NCBI RefSeq assembly: GCF_937616625.2
Contig: NC_065575.1
Span: forward strand, 19,670,001-19,734,000
Direction: 5' to 3'
Length of the DNA: 64,000 nucleotides
Origin: Mercurialis annua
Taxonomy: Eukaryota > Streptophyta > Magnoliopsida > Malpighiales > Euphorbiaceae
Shown: one piece after another, positions 20,783 to 34,000 of the stretch
Position numbering within the stretch: position 1 is the stretch's first letter
Layout: the number at the start of each line of letters is the position of its first letter
Notes under the pieces: model-generated
The model's input: only the letters and a program-made list of their open reading frames with translations
The model's database searches: none
Told to the model about the DNA's origin: nothing
Position numbers and translations under genes: made by a program

Positions 20783-23440
20783 TCACGTCACAAGTCTATC
20801 TAACTCGTCGTTCCGATTACTGAAGCATGGTTAGGTTATATTATGCAAAGGGTGCGTAAAAGTGACCTAGATTATTATGTTACATCTCATGTCTCTTAAA
20901 CGCGTTGTTCCGACTACCTAAGCAGGGTTAGGTTATATTGCACAAAGTAAGTGTGAAAAGTGATGCTATATTAGTATGTCGCGTCTAAAGTCTCATTAAG
21001 GCGTCGTTTCATTACCATTCTTATGTCGCGTCACAAGTCTTTTTAACACATCGTTTCAATTACTTAAGCATGGTTAGTTTAGGTTACGCAAAGTGTGCGT
21101 GAAAAGTGAAATAGATTAGTATGTCTTGTCTCAAGTCTTTTTGACGCTTCGTTCCGATTACCTAAGCATGGTATGGTTTAATTACATAAAGATTGCGTAA
21201 AATGTGATGCTAGATTAGTATGTCGTGTCTCAAGTCTCTTTAACGAGTCGTTCCGATAACCTAAGCATGGTTAGGTTATATTACGCAGAGTGTGCGATAA
21301 ACATTATAATAGATTAGTATGTCGCGTCTCTAGTCTTTTTAATGCGTCGTTTTGATTATCTAAGCATGGTTAGGTTATATTATGAAAAGTGTGCGTGAAA
21401 AGTGACGTTAGATTAGTATGTAGCGTCTCAAGTGTCTTTCACCCATCGTTTCGATTACCTTGCTTCTGTCGCGTCACAAGTCATCGTTAGGTTATATTAC
21501 GCAAATTATGCGTTAAAAGTGACGCTTGATTACTATATCGAGTCACTAGTTTCGTAACACGTCGTTGCGATTACCTAAGCATGGTTAGGTTATATTACGC
21601 AAAGTATGCGTGAAAAGTGATGCTAGATTAGTATGTAGCGTCTCAAGTCTCTTTATTACGTCGTTTTGATTACCACGTTTATATCGCGTCACAAGTCTCT
21701 CTAACTCGTCGTTATGATTACCTAAGCATGGTTAGTTTATATTATGGGAAGTATGAGTTAAAAGGGAAGCTAGATTACTATGTCCCGTCAGAAGTTTGTT
21801 TAACGCGTCGTTCTGATTACTTAAGCATGGTTTGGTTATTTTACGCAAAGTTTGCATGAAAAGTGACGCTAAATTAGTATGTCGCATCACAAGTCCCTTT
21901 AACGCGTCGTTCTGATTACCTAAGCATGGTTAGGTTATATTATGAAAAGTGTGCGTGAAAAGTGGCGCTAGATTAGTATGCCGTGTCTCAAGTCTCTTTT
22001 ACGCGTTGTTTCGATTACCATGCTTATGTTGCGTCACAAGTCTCTCTAACGCGTCGTTCCGATTACCTAATCATGGTTAGGTTATATTACGCAAAGTGTG
22101 CGTTAAAATTGACGGTAGAGTACTATGTCGTGTCACAAGTCATTTTAACGTGTCGTTCAGATTACCTAAGCATGGTTTGGTTATATTACGCAAAGTGTGC
22201 GTGAAAAGTGACGCTAGATTAGTTTGTCTCGTCTCAAGTCGTTTTAACGCTTTGTTTTGATTACCTAATCATGGTTAGGTTATATTACGCAAAGTGTGCA
22301 TGAAAAATGACGGTAGATTAGTATGTCACGTCTCGAGTTTCTTTAACGCGTTGTTTCGATTACTATGCTTATGTTGCGTCACAAGTCTCTCTAACGCGTC
22401 GTTCCAACTACCTAAGCATTATTTTGGTTATATTACACAAAGTGTGCGTGAAAAGTGATGATAGATTAGTATGCCGCGTCTCCAGTCTCTTTAACGCGTC
22501 ACAAGTCTCTTTAACGGGTCGTTCTGATTACCGAAGTATGGTTAGGTTATATTACGCACAGGGTGCGTAAAAGTGACGTTAGATTAGTATATTGCGTCTC
22601 AAGTCTCTATAACGCGTCGTTCCGAATAACCAAGCATGGTTAGGTTATATTAAGCAAAGCGCGCGTAAAAAGTGATGCTAGATTAGTATGTCGCATCTCA
22701 AGTCTCTTTAACGCGTTGTTCCGATTACCTTAGTATCGTTAGGCTATAGTAAGCAAAGTGTGCGTAAAAAGTGACGCTAGATTAGTATGTCGCGTTTCAA
22801 GTCTCTTTAACTCGTCGTTCCAAACACCTAAGCTTGGTTGGGTTATATGACACAAAGTATGAGTGAAAACTGACGCTAGATTAGTATATCACGTCTAATG
22901 TCTCTTTAACGCGTCGGTCCGATAACCTAAGCATGGATAGGTTATATAGCGCAAAGTGTGCGTGAAAAGTGATGCTAGAGTAGTATGTCGCGTCTAAAGT
23001 CTCTTAAAGGTCTCGTTTCATTAGTATTCTTATGTCGCGTCACAAGTCTCCCTAACGCATTGTTCCAATTACCTTAAGCATTGTTAGGTTATATTATGCA
23101 AAGTGTGCGTGAAAAGTGAAATAGATCAGTATGTCGCGTCTCAAGTCTTTTAGACGCGTCGTTCCGATTACCTAAGCATGGTTAGGTTAAATTACGCAAA
23201 GAGTGCGTAAAAATTGATGCTAGATTAGTTGTTCCAATTACCTAAGCATGGTTCGGTTATATTATGCAAAATGTGCATTAAAAGTGACAATCGATTAGTA
23301 TGTCGCGTCTAAAGTCTTTTTAACGCGTCGTATTGATTACCTAAGCATGGTTAGGTTATATTATGCAAAGTGTGCGTGAAAAGTGACGCTAGATTAGTAT
23401 GTCGCGTCTCAAGTGTCTTTAACCCGTCGTTTTGATTACC
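20783..23440 (-). repeat. Sat99 ~2193-bp higher-order repeat, copy 2 (longer)
   Basis: Matches copy 1 at an offset of about 2193 bp up to about 22075. It then has about 640 bp of other monomers where copy 1 has about 77, and matches the rest of copy 1 again from about 22715 to 23440 at offsets of about 2667-2760 bp. Either copy 1 lost whole monomers or copy 2 gained them. Confidence 0.75.
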
Positions 23441-24829
23441 ATGCTTATGTCGCGTCACAAGTCTCTCTAACGCGTCGTTCCGATTACCTAAGCATGGTTA
23501 GGTAATATTACGCAAAGTGTGCGTTAGAAGTGACGTTAGATTACTATGTTGCGTCACAAGTTTCATTAACGAATCGTTCCGATTACTTAAGCATGGTTAG
23601 ATTATATTACACAAAGTGTGTGTGAAAATTGACTCTAGATTAGTATGTAGCGTCTCAAGTCTCTTTAACACGTCGTTTTGATTATCATGATTATGTCGCG
23701 TCACAAGTCTCTTTAACGCGTTGTTCTGATTACCTAAGCATGGTTAATTTATATTATGGAAAGTGTGCGTTAAAAGTGAAGCTAGATTACTATGTCGCGT
23801 CACAAGTCTCTTTAACGCGTCCTTGTGATTACCTAAGCATGGTTAGGTTATATTACGCAAAGTGTGCGTGAAAAGTGACGCTAGATTAGTATGTCGCATC
23901 ACAAGTCTCTTCAACGCGTCATTCCGATTACCTAAGCATGGTTAGGTTATATACGCAAAGTGTGCGTGAACAGTGATGCAAGATCAGTTTGTCGCATCTC
24001 AAGTCTCTGTAACGCGTCGTTTTGATTACCATGCATATGTCACGCCACAAGTCTCTATAACGTGTCGTTCCGATTACCTAATCATCGTTAGGTTATATTA
24101 TGCAATGTGTGCGTTAAAATTGACGGTAGAGTACTACGTCGCGTCACAAGTAACTTTAACCCGTCGTTCCGATTACCTTAGCATGGCTAGGTTATACTGC
24201 GCAAAATGTGCGTGAAAAGTGACGCTAGATTTGTATATGACATCTCAAGTCTCTTTAACGCGTTGTTCCGAGTAACTAAGCATGGTTAGATTACATTACG
24301 CAAAGTGTTCTTGAAAAGTGATGCTAGATTAGTTTGTCGCGTCTCAAGTGTCTTTAACGCGTTGTTTCGATTACCTAAGCATGGTTACGTTATATTAGGC
24401 AAAGTGTACGTGAAAAGTGACGCTAGATTAGTATGTCGCGTCTCAAGTCTCTTTAACAAGTCGTTTTGATTACTATACTTATGTCGCGTCACAAGTCTCT
24501 CTAACGCGTCGTTCCAATTACCTAAGCATCATTAGGTTATATTACGCAAAGTGTGCATGAAAAGTGACGCTAGATTTGTACGTCGCGTCTCAAGTCTTTT
24601 TAACGCGTCATTTCGATTACCATTCTTATGTCGCGTCACACGTCTCTCTAACACGTCGTTTCGATTACCTAAGCATGGTTAGGTTATACTACGCAAAGCG
24701 TGTGTAAAAAGTGACGCTAGATTAGTATGTCGCGTCTTAAGTCTCTTTATAGCGTCGTTCCGATTACCTAAGCATCGTTAGGTTATATTATGCAAAGTGT
24801 GCGTGCAAAGTGAAGCTAGATTAGTATGT

Positions 24830-26403
24830 CGCGTATCAAGTCCCATTAACGGGTCGTTCCGATTAACTAAGCATGGTTAGGTTATATTACGCAAAATGAG
24901 CGTGAAAAGTGACGCTAGATTAACATGTCGCATCTCAAGTCTCTTTAACGCGTCATTTCGATTACCTAAGAATGGTTAGGTTATATTACGCAAAGTGTGC
25001 GTGAAAAGTGATGTTAGATTAGCATTTCGCGTCTGAAGTCTCTTTAATTCCTCGTTTCAATTACCATGCTTATGTCGCGTCACAACTCTCACTAACGCGC
25101 CGTTCCGATTACATATTAATGCTTAGGTTATATTACGCAAAGTGTGCGTGAAAAGTGAAGCTAGATTAGTATCTCGCGTCTCAAGTCTTTGTAACGCGAC
25201 AATTCGATTACCATGATTATGTCGAGTTACAAGTCTCTCTAACGCGTTGCTAGAATAGTATATCGCGTCACAAGTCTATTTAGCTCGTCGTTCTGATTAC
25301 CAAAGCATGGTTAGGTTATATTACGCAAAGTGTGCGTGAAAAGTAACGCTATATTAGTATGTCACATCTCAAGTCTCTTTAACGCGTCGGTCCTATTACT
25401 TCAGCATGGTTAGGTTATAGTACGCAAAGTTTTTGTGAAAAGTGACGCTAGATTAGTATGTCGCATCACAATTCTCTTTAACGTGTCTTTCTAATTACCT
25501 AAGCATGGTTAGGTTATATTACGCAAAGTGTGCGTGAAAATTGACTCTAGATTAGTATGTCGCATCTCAAGTCTCTTTAACGCGTTGTTTCAATTACCTA
25601 AGCATGTTTAGGTTATATTACGCAAAGTGTGCGTGAAAACTGACGCAATATTAGTATGTCGCATCTCAAGTCTCTTTAACGCGCAAGGTAAAGTGTGTGT
25701 GAAAAGTGACGCTAGATTAGTATGTCGCGCCCCAAGTCACTTTAAAGCGCCGTTCCGATTACCTGAGCTTGGTTAAGGTTATATTACGCAAATTATGCGT
25801 GAAAAGTGACAATAGATTAGTATGTCGTGCCTCGAGTCTTTTTAACGCGTCGTTCTAATTAGCTAAGCATGGCTAGGTTATATTACGCAAAGACTGCGCA
25901 AAAAGTGATGCTAGATTAGTATGTCGCATCTCAAATGTCGTTAACGTGTTGTTCGATTACCTAAGCATGGTTAGGTTATATTACGCAAAGTTTTGCGTGA
26001 AACGTGATGCTAGATTAGTATGTCGCATCACAAGTCTCTTTCATGCTTCTTTTCTGGTTACCTAAGCATGGCTAGGTTATATTACGCATAGTTTGCGTGA
26101 AAAGTGACGCTAGATTAGTATATTGCATCTCCAGTCTCTTTAACGCGTCGTTTCGATTACCATGATTATCTCTCTAATGTTTCGTTCCGATCACCTAAGC
26201 ATGGTTAGTTTATATTATGCAGAGTATGCGTGAAAAGTGACAATAGATTAGTATGTCGCATCTCAAGTCTCTTTAACGCGTTGTTTCGATTAACATGCTT
26301 ATGTCGCGTCAAAAGTCTCTATTACGTGTCGTTCCGATTACCTAAGCATGGTTAGGTTATATAACGCAAAGTGTGCGTTAAAAGTGACGCTATATTATTA
26401 TGT
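24830..26403 (-). repeat. Sat99 1574-bp higher-order repeat, copy 1
   Basis: The unit starts at CGTATCAAGTCCCATTAAC. The marker AGCATTTCGCGTCTGAAGTC is at 25021 and 26595, 1574 bp apart. The unit includes a truncated region GCAAGGTAAAGTGTGTG (near 25683). Confidence 0.88.
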
Positions 26404-27977
26404 CGCGTATCAAGTCCCATTAATGCGTCGTTCCGATTAACTAAGCATGGTTAGGTTATATTACGCAAAATGAGCGTGAAAAGTGACGCTAGATTAACAT
26501 GTCGCATCTCAAGTCTCTTTAACGCGTCATTTCGATTACCTAAGCATGGTTAGGTTATATTACGCAAAGTGTGCGTGAAAAGTGATGTTAGATTAGCATT
26601 TCGCGTCTGAAGTCTCTTTAATTCCTCGTTTCAATTACCATGTTTATGTCGCGTCACAACTCTCACTAACGCGCCGTTCCGATTACATATTAATGCTTAG
26701 GTTATATTACGCAAAGTGTGCGTGAAAAGTGAAGCTAGATTAGTATCTCGCGTCTCAAGTCTTTGTAACGCGTCAATTCGATTACCATGATTATGTCGCG
26801 TTACAAGTCTCTCTAACGCGTTGCTAGAATAGTATATCGCGTCACAAGTCTATTTAGCTCGTCGTTCTGATTACCAAAGCATGGTTAGGTTATATTATGC
26901 AAAGTGTGCGTGAAAAGTAACGCTATATTAGTATGTCACATCTCAAGTCTCTTTAACGCGTCGGTCCTATTACTTCAGCATGGTTAGGTTATAGTACGCA
27001 AAGTTTTTGTGAAAAGTGACGCTAGATTAGTATGTCGCATCACAATTCTCTTTAACGTGTCTTTCTAATTACCTAAGCATGGTTAGGTTATATTACGCAA
27101 AGTGTGCGTGAAAAGTGACTCTAGATTAGTATGTCGCATCTCAAGTCTCTTTAACGCGTTGTTTCAATTACCTAAGCATGGTTAGGTTATATTACGCAAA
27201 GTGTGCGTGAAAACTGACGCAAGATTAGTATGTCGCATCTCAAGTCTCTTTAACGAGCAAGGTAAAGTGTGTGTGAAAAGTGACGCTAGATTAGTATGTC
27301 GCGCCCCAAGTCACTTTAAAGCGTCGTTCCGATTACCTGAGCTTGGTTAAGGTTATATTACGCAAATTATGCGTGAAAAGTGACAATAGATTAGTATGTC
27401 GTGCCTCGAGTCTTTTTAACGCGTCCTTCTAATTAGCTAAGCATGGCTAGGTTATATTACGCAAAGACTGCGCAAAAAGTGATGCTAGATTAGTCTGTCG
27501 CATCTCAAATGTCGTTAACGTGTTGTTCGATTACCTAAGCATGGTTAGGTTATATTACGCAAAGTTTTGCGTGAAACGTGATGCTAGATTAGTATGTCGC
27601 ATCACAAGTCTCTTTCATGCTTCTTTTCTGGTTACCTAAGCATGGCTAGGTTATATTACGCATAGTTTGCGTGAAAAGTGACGCTAGATTAGTATATCGC
27701 ATCTCACGTCTCTTTAACGCGTCGTTTCGATTACCATGATTATCTCTCTAATGTTTCGTTCCGATCACCTAAGCATGGTTAGTTTATATTATGCAGAGTA
27801 TGCGTGAAAAGTGACAATAGATTAGTATGTCGCATCTCAAGTCTCTTTAACGCGTTGTTTCGATTAACATGCTTATGTCGCGTCAAAAGTCTCTATAACG
27901 TGTCGTTCCGATTACCTAAGCATGGTTAGGTTATATAACGCAAAGTGTGCGTTAAAAGTGACGTTATATTATTATGT
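26404..27977 (-). repeat. Sat99 1574-bp higher-order repeat, copy 2
   Basis: Follows copy 1 directly, with only scattered single-base differences. After 27977 the sequence returns to ordinary monomers. Confidence 0.88.
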
Positions 27978-30450
27978 CGCGTCACAAGTCTCTTTAACGC
28001 GTCGTTTCGATCACCTAAGCATGGGTTATATTACACAAAGTGTGTATGAAAAGTGACGCTAGATTAGTATGTCGCATCTCAAGTCTCTTTAACACGTCGT
28101 TTCGATTGCCTAAGCATGGTTAGGTTATAGTATGCAAAGTGTGCATGAAAAGTGATGCTAAATTATTATGTCGTGTCTCAAGTCTCATTAACGCGTCATT
28201 GTGATTAACTAAGTATGGTTAGGTTATATTACGCAAAATGTGCGTGAAAAGTGACGCTAGATAAGTATGTCGCATCTCAAGTCTATTTAACGCGTCGTTT
28301 CAATTACCATGCTTATGTCGCGTCACAAGTATCGTTAACGCGTCGTTCCGATTACCTAAGCATGGTTAGGTTATATTAATTAGAGTGTGCGTGAAAAGTG
28401 ATGCTAGATTATTATGTCGCGTCACAAGTCTCTTGAACGAGTCGTTTTAAGCACCTAAGCATTGTTAGGTTATATTACGCAAAGTGTGCGTGAAAAGTGA
28501 CATTAGATTAGTATGTCGCGTCATTAGTCTCTTTAGCTCGTCATTTTTATTACCCATGGTTAGGTTATATTACGCAAAGTGTGGGTGAAAAGTGACGCTA
28601 GATTAGTATCCCATCTCAAGTCTCTTTAACACGTCGGTCCAATTACTTGAACATGGTTAGGTTATATTACGCAAAGTTTGCGTGAAAAGTGATGCTAAAT
28701 TAGTATGTCGCATCACAATTCTCTTGATTGCGTCTTTCCGATAACCTAAGCATGCTTATGTTATATTATGCAAAGTGTGCCTGAAAAGTTACGCTAGATT
28801 AGTATGTCGGATCACAAGTATTTTTAACGCGTCGTTCCGATTACCTATGCCTGGTTAGGTTATATTACGCCAAGTATGCGTGAAAAGTGACGCTAGATTA
28901 TTATGTCGCGTCTCAAGTCTCATTAACGCGTCCTTTCGATTACTTAAGCATTTATATTACCCAACGTGTGCGTGAAAAGTGACGCTAGATTAGTGTGTCG
29001 TGTCTTAAGACTCTTTAACGCGCCGGACCGATTACTTCAACATGGTTAGGTTATATTAAGCAAAGTGTGCGTGAAAAGTGACGTTAGAATAGTATGTTGC
29101 GCCTTAAGTCTCTTTAACGTATCATTCCGATTATCTAAGAATGGTTAGGTTATATTATGCAAAGTGTGCGTGAAAAGTGACAATTGATTAGTATATCGCG
29201 CCTCAAGTCTTTTTATCGCGTCGTTCTAATTACCTAGACATTGTTAGTTATATTATGCAAAGAGTGCGCAAAGTGTGTGTTAAAAGTAACAATAGATTAG
29301 TATGTCGGTTCTAGAGTCTTTTTAACACGTCGTTACGATTATCTAAGCATGGTTAGGTTATATTACGCAAAGTGTATGTGAAAAGTGACGGTAGATTAGT
29401 ATGTCGCGTCACAAGTCTCTTTAACGCGTCGTTCTAAATACCAAAGCATTGTTAGGTTGTATTACGCAAAGTGTGTGTGAAAAGTGACGCTAGATTAGTA
29501 TGCGTCTCAAGTCCCTTTAACACGTCGTTTTGATTACTATGCCTATGTCGCGTCACAAGTCTCTTTAAAGCGTCGTTCCGAACACCTAAGCATGGTTAGG
29601 TTACATGACACAAAGTGTGCGTGAAAAGTGATGCTAGATTAGTATGTCGCGTCTCATGTCTCTTTAACGCGTCGGTTTGATTGCCTAAGCATGTTAGGGT
29701 ATATTCCGCAATGTGTGCGTGAAAAATTACGCTAGATTAGTATGTCGCGTCTAATGTCTCTTTGAGGCATCGTTTCATTACCATTCTTATGTCTCGTCAC
29801 AAGTCTCTCTAACGCATCATCGTTCCAATTACTTAAGCATGGTTAGTTTATATTACGCTAAGTGTGCGTTAAAAGGGAAATAGATTAGTATGTCGCGTCT
29901 CAAGTCTTTTTGACGCATCGTTCCGATTATCTAAGCATAGTTAGGTTAAATTATGCAAAGAGTGCGTAAAAAGTGATGCTAGATTAGTATGTCGGGTCTT
30001 TTTGACTCGTCGTTCTGATTACCTAAGCATGGTTAGGTTATATTACGTAAAGAGTGCGTAGAAGGTGATGATATATTAGTATGTCTTGTCTCAAGTCTCT
30101 TTAACACGTCGTTCCTATTACCTTAGCATGGTTAAGTTATGTTTCACGAAGTAAGCGTTAAAAGTTACAATAGATTAGTGTATCACATCTGAAGTCTTTT
30201 TAACGCGTCATTCCGATTACCTAAACATGGTTAGGCTATATTACAGAAACTGTGCGTGAAAAGTGACGCTAGATTAGTATGTCGTGTCTCAATTATCTTT
30301 AACGCGTTATTTAGATTACCATGCTTATGTTGCATAACAAGTCTCTCTAACATGTCGTTCCGATTACCTAAGCATTGTTAGTTTATATTACGCAAAGTGT
30401 GCGTTAAAAGTGACGCTAGATTACAATGTCGCGTCACAAGTTTCTTTAAT

Positions 30451-30470
30451 GCATCGTCTGGCTTAAATCC
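30451..30470. other. Sat99-Sat60 junction
   Basis: Sat99 stops in the middle of a monomer (…AATGCATCGT) and Sat60 starts in the middle of its own (CTGGCTTAAATC). The change falls at 30457/30458, with no spacer and no shared sequence beyond a base or so. Confidence 0.85.
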
Positions 30471-32600
30471 CTAAACAGGTGAAACCTTTGGTTTTATTTC
30501 ATAACCTTTGTCTTAAATCGCTAAAAAGGTGAAACGTTTGGTTTTGTTTCCTAACGTTTGTTAACGTTTAGCTTTAATTGCTAAAAACGTTTTGTTTTGT
30601 TTCACCTTTTTACATTTGGCTTAAATCGCTAAAATGGGGAGACGTTTGGTTTTGTTTCGTAACGTTTGTAAACGTTTGGCTTAAATTACTAAAAAGGGGA
30701 AATGTCTGGATTTGTGTCGTAACGTTTGGCTTAAATCACTAAAAATGGGAAATGTTTGGATTTTTTTTGTAACGTTTTAAACGCTTGGATTTGTTTCGTA
30801 ATGTTTGTAAACGTTTGGCTTACATCGCTAAAATGGGGAAACGTTTGGATTTGTTTCGTAATGTTTGTAAACGTTTGGCTTAAATTGCTAAAAAGGTGAA
30901 ACGTTTGGATTTGTTTCGCAACGTTTGTAAACGTTTGTCTTAAATAGCTTAAAAGGTCAAACGTTTGGATTTGTTACGTAAGTTTGTAAACTTTCGGCTT
31001 AAATCGCTAAATATTTGAAACGTTTCGATTTATTTCATAATGTTTTAAACGTTTGGTTTTATTTCGTAACGTTTATAAACGTTTGGTTTTGTTTCGTAAC
31101 GTTTGGTTTTATTTCGTAACGTTTATAAACGTTTGGTTTTGTTTCATAACGTTTGGTTTTAATCGCTAAAAATGTGAAATGTTTGGATTTGTTTCATAAC
31201 GTTTTAAACGTTTGGATTTGTTTCGTAACGTTTGTTAACGTTTTGTTTAAATCGCTAAAATGGGGAAAAGTTTGAATTTGTTTCGTAATGCTTGTAAACA
31301 TTTGGCTTTAATCGCTAAAAAGGTGAAACGTTTGGATTCGTTTCGTAAGTTTGGCTTAAATCGCTAAAAAGTGAAACGTTTGGATTTGTTTTATAACGTT
31401 TGTAAACGTTTGGCTTAAATCTCTAAAAAGGTGTAACGTTTGGTTTTGTTTCGTAACGTTTGTAAATGTTCGGCTTAAATCGCTAAAAAAATGAAATATT
31501 TGTTTTTGTTCCGTAACGTTTGTAAACGTTTGGCTTAAATCGCTAAACAGGTGAAACCTTTGGTTTTGTTTCATAACCTTTGTCTTAAACCGCTAAAAAG
31601 GTGAAACGTTTGGTTTTGTTTCGTATCGTTTGTAAACGTTTAGTTTTAATTGCTAAAAGCGTTTTGTTTTGTTTCACCTTTTTACGTTTGGCTTAAATCG
31701 CTAAAATGTGGAAACGTTTGGTTTTGTTTCGTAACGTTTGTACACGTTTGGCTTAAATCGCTAAAAAGGGGAAACGTTTGGATTTGTGTTGTAACGTTTG
31801 TAAACGTTTGGCTTAAATCGCTAAAAATGTGAAACGTTTGGATTTGTTTTGTAACGTTTTAAACGTTTGGATTTGTTTCGTAACATTTGTAAATGTTTGG
31901 CTTAAATCGCTAAAATGGGGAAACGTTTGGATTTGTTTCGTAACGTTTGTAAATGTTTGGCTTAAATCCTTAAATAGGGGAAACGTTTGGATTTTTTTCG
32001 TAATGTTTGCAAACGTTTGGCTTAAATCGCTAAAAACGTGAAACATTGGATTTGTTTCTTAACGGTTTAAACGTTCGGCTTAAATCACTAAAATGGGGAA
32101 ACGTTTGGATTTGTTTTGTAACGTTTGTAAACGTTTGGCTTATATCGCTAAAAGGTTGAAACGTTTGGATTTATTTCATAACGTTTTAAACGTTTGGTTT
32201 TGTTTCGTAACGTTTATAAACGTTTGCTTTTGTTTCGTAATGTTTGTCTTTAATCGCTAAAAATGTGAAACATTTGGATTTGTTTCATAACGTTTGAAAC
32301 GTTTGGATTTGTTTCGTAATGTTTGTAAACGTTTGGCTTAAATCGCTAAAATGGGGAAACATTTGAATTTGTTTCGTAACGCTTGTAAACATTTGGCTAA
32401 AATTGCTAAAAAGGTGAAACGTTTGGATTTGCTTCGTAATGTTTTAAACGTTTGGATTGGTTTCATAACATTTTTAAACGTTTGGCTTAAATTGCTAAAA
32501 AGGCGAAACGTTTGGATTTGTTTTGTAATATTTGAAACGTTTGGCTTAAATCGCTAAAAAGGTGAAACATTTGGCTTAAATCGCTAAAAAGGGGAAACGT
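30459..32600 (+). repeat. Sat60 ~1.07-1.14 kb diverged duplication
   Basis: The start of the array (CTAAACAGGTGAAACC, 30473) recurs at 31545. Both copies share an oddity: a 14-bp stretch of opposite orientation, TTTCACCTTTTTAC, at 30600-30613 and 31672-31685. The offset drifts from 1072 to about 1140 bp through small insertions, so this is an older duplication than the 1515-bp family. The right boundary is approximate. Confidence 0.65.
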
Positions 32601-32649
32601 TTGGATTTGTTTGTAACATTTCTAAACGTTTGGCTTAAATCTCTAAGAA

Positions 32650-34000
32650 ATTGAAACGTTTGGATTTGTTTCGTAAAGTTTTAAACGTTTTGATTTGTTT
32701 CGTAACGTTTGTAAAAGTTTGGCTTAAATCGCTAAAATGGGGAAACGTTTGGATTTGTTTCGTAACTTTTGTAAATGTTTGGTTTAAATTTCTAAAAAGG
32801 TGAAACGTTTGGAATAGTTTCGTAACGTTTGTAAACGTTTGGCTTAAATCGCTAAAATGGGGAAAGGTTTGGATTTGTTTCGTAACGCTTGCAAACATTT
32901 GGCTTTAATCGCTAAAAAGGTGAAACGTTTGGATTAGTTTCGTAACGTTTGTAAACGTTTTGCTTAAATCGCTAAAAATGTGAAATATTTGGATTTTTTT
33001 CGTAACGTTTTAAATGTTCGGCTTAAATCGCTAAAAATGTGAAATGTTTGGATTTGTTTCGTAACGTTTGTAAATGTTTGGCTTAAATCGCTAAAAAGTT
33101 GAAACGTTTGGTTTTATTTTGTAACGTTTGTAAATGTTTGGCTTTAATCGCTAAAATTGGGAAACTTTTGGATTTCTTTCGTAATTTTTTTAAACGTTTG
33201 GCTTTGTTTCGTAACGTTTGTAAACATTTGGTTTCAATCGCTAAAAAGGTGAAACGTTTGGATTTGTTTGTAACATTTGTAAACGTTTGGCTTAAATCGC
33301 TAAAAATTTGAAACGTTTGGATTTGTTTCGTAACTTTTTAAACGTTTGGATTAGTTTCGTAACGTTTGTAAAAGTTTGGCTTAAATCGCTAAAATGGGGA
33401 AACGTTTGGATTTGTTTCGTAACTTCTGTAAATGTTTGGTTTAAATTGCTAAAAAGGTGAAACGTTTGGATTAGTTTCGTAACATTTGTAAACGTTTGGC
33501 TTAAATCGCTAAAATGGGGAAACGTTTGGATTTGTTTCGTAACGCTTGCAAACGTTTGGCTTTAATCGCTAAAAAGGTGATTCGTTTTAACCGTTTGTAT
33601 TGGTTTCGTAAAGTTTGTTAACGTTTGGCTTCAATCGCTAAAAGGTAAAACGTTTGGATTTGTTTCGTAACGGTGGTAAACGTTTGGCTTAAATCGCTAA
33701 AAATGTGAAATATTTGGATTTGTTTCGTAACGTTTTAAACGTTCGGCTTAAATCGCTAAAAATGTGAAATGTTTGGATTTGTTTTGTAACGTTTGTAAAT
33801 GTTTGGCTTAAATCGCTAAAAAGTTGAAACGTTTGGTTTTGTTTCGTAACGTTTGTAAACGTTTGGCTTAAATCGCTAAAATTGGGAAACTTTTGGATTT
33901 CTTTCGAAACGTTTTAAACGTTTGGTTTTGTTTCGTAACATTTCTAAGCGTTTGGCTTAAATTGCTAATAAGGCGAAACGCTTGGATTTGTTTCGTAACG
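32650..34000 (+). repeat. Sat60 ~0.66-0.73 kb diverged duplication
   Basis: GTAAAAGTTTGGC (32711 and 33368) and TGAAATATTTGG (32981 and 33706) recur at offsets of 657 and 725 bp, with surrounding monomer variants in the same order. Boundaries are approximate. Confidence 0.55.

Larger units (their letters stand above)
16678..30457 (-). repeat. Sat99 satellite array, reverse arm
   Basis: About 13.8 kb of the same 99-bp satellite in opposite orientation, again mixed with the 48-bp short form (read here as GATTACCATGCTTATGTCGC). Two long-period duplications (about 2193 bp and 1574 bp) are present; about 16.7-18.6 kb, 23.4-24.8 kb and 28.0-30.4 kb look monomeric. No non-satellite insertion was seen. 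Confidence 0.93.
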
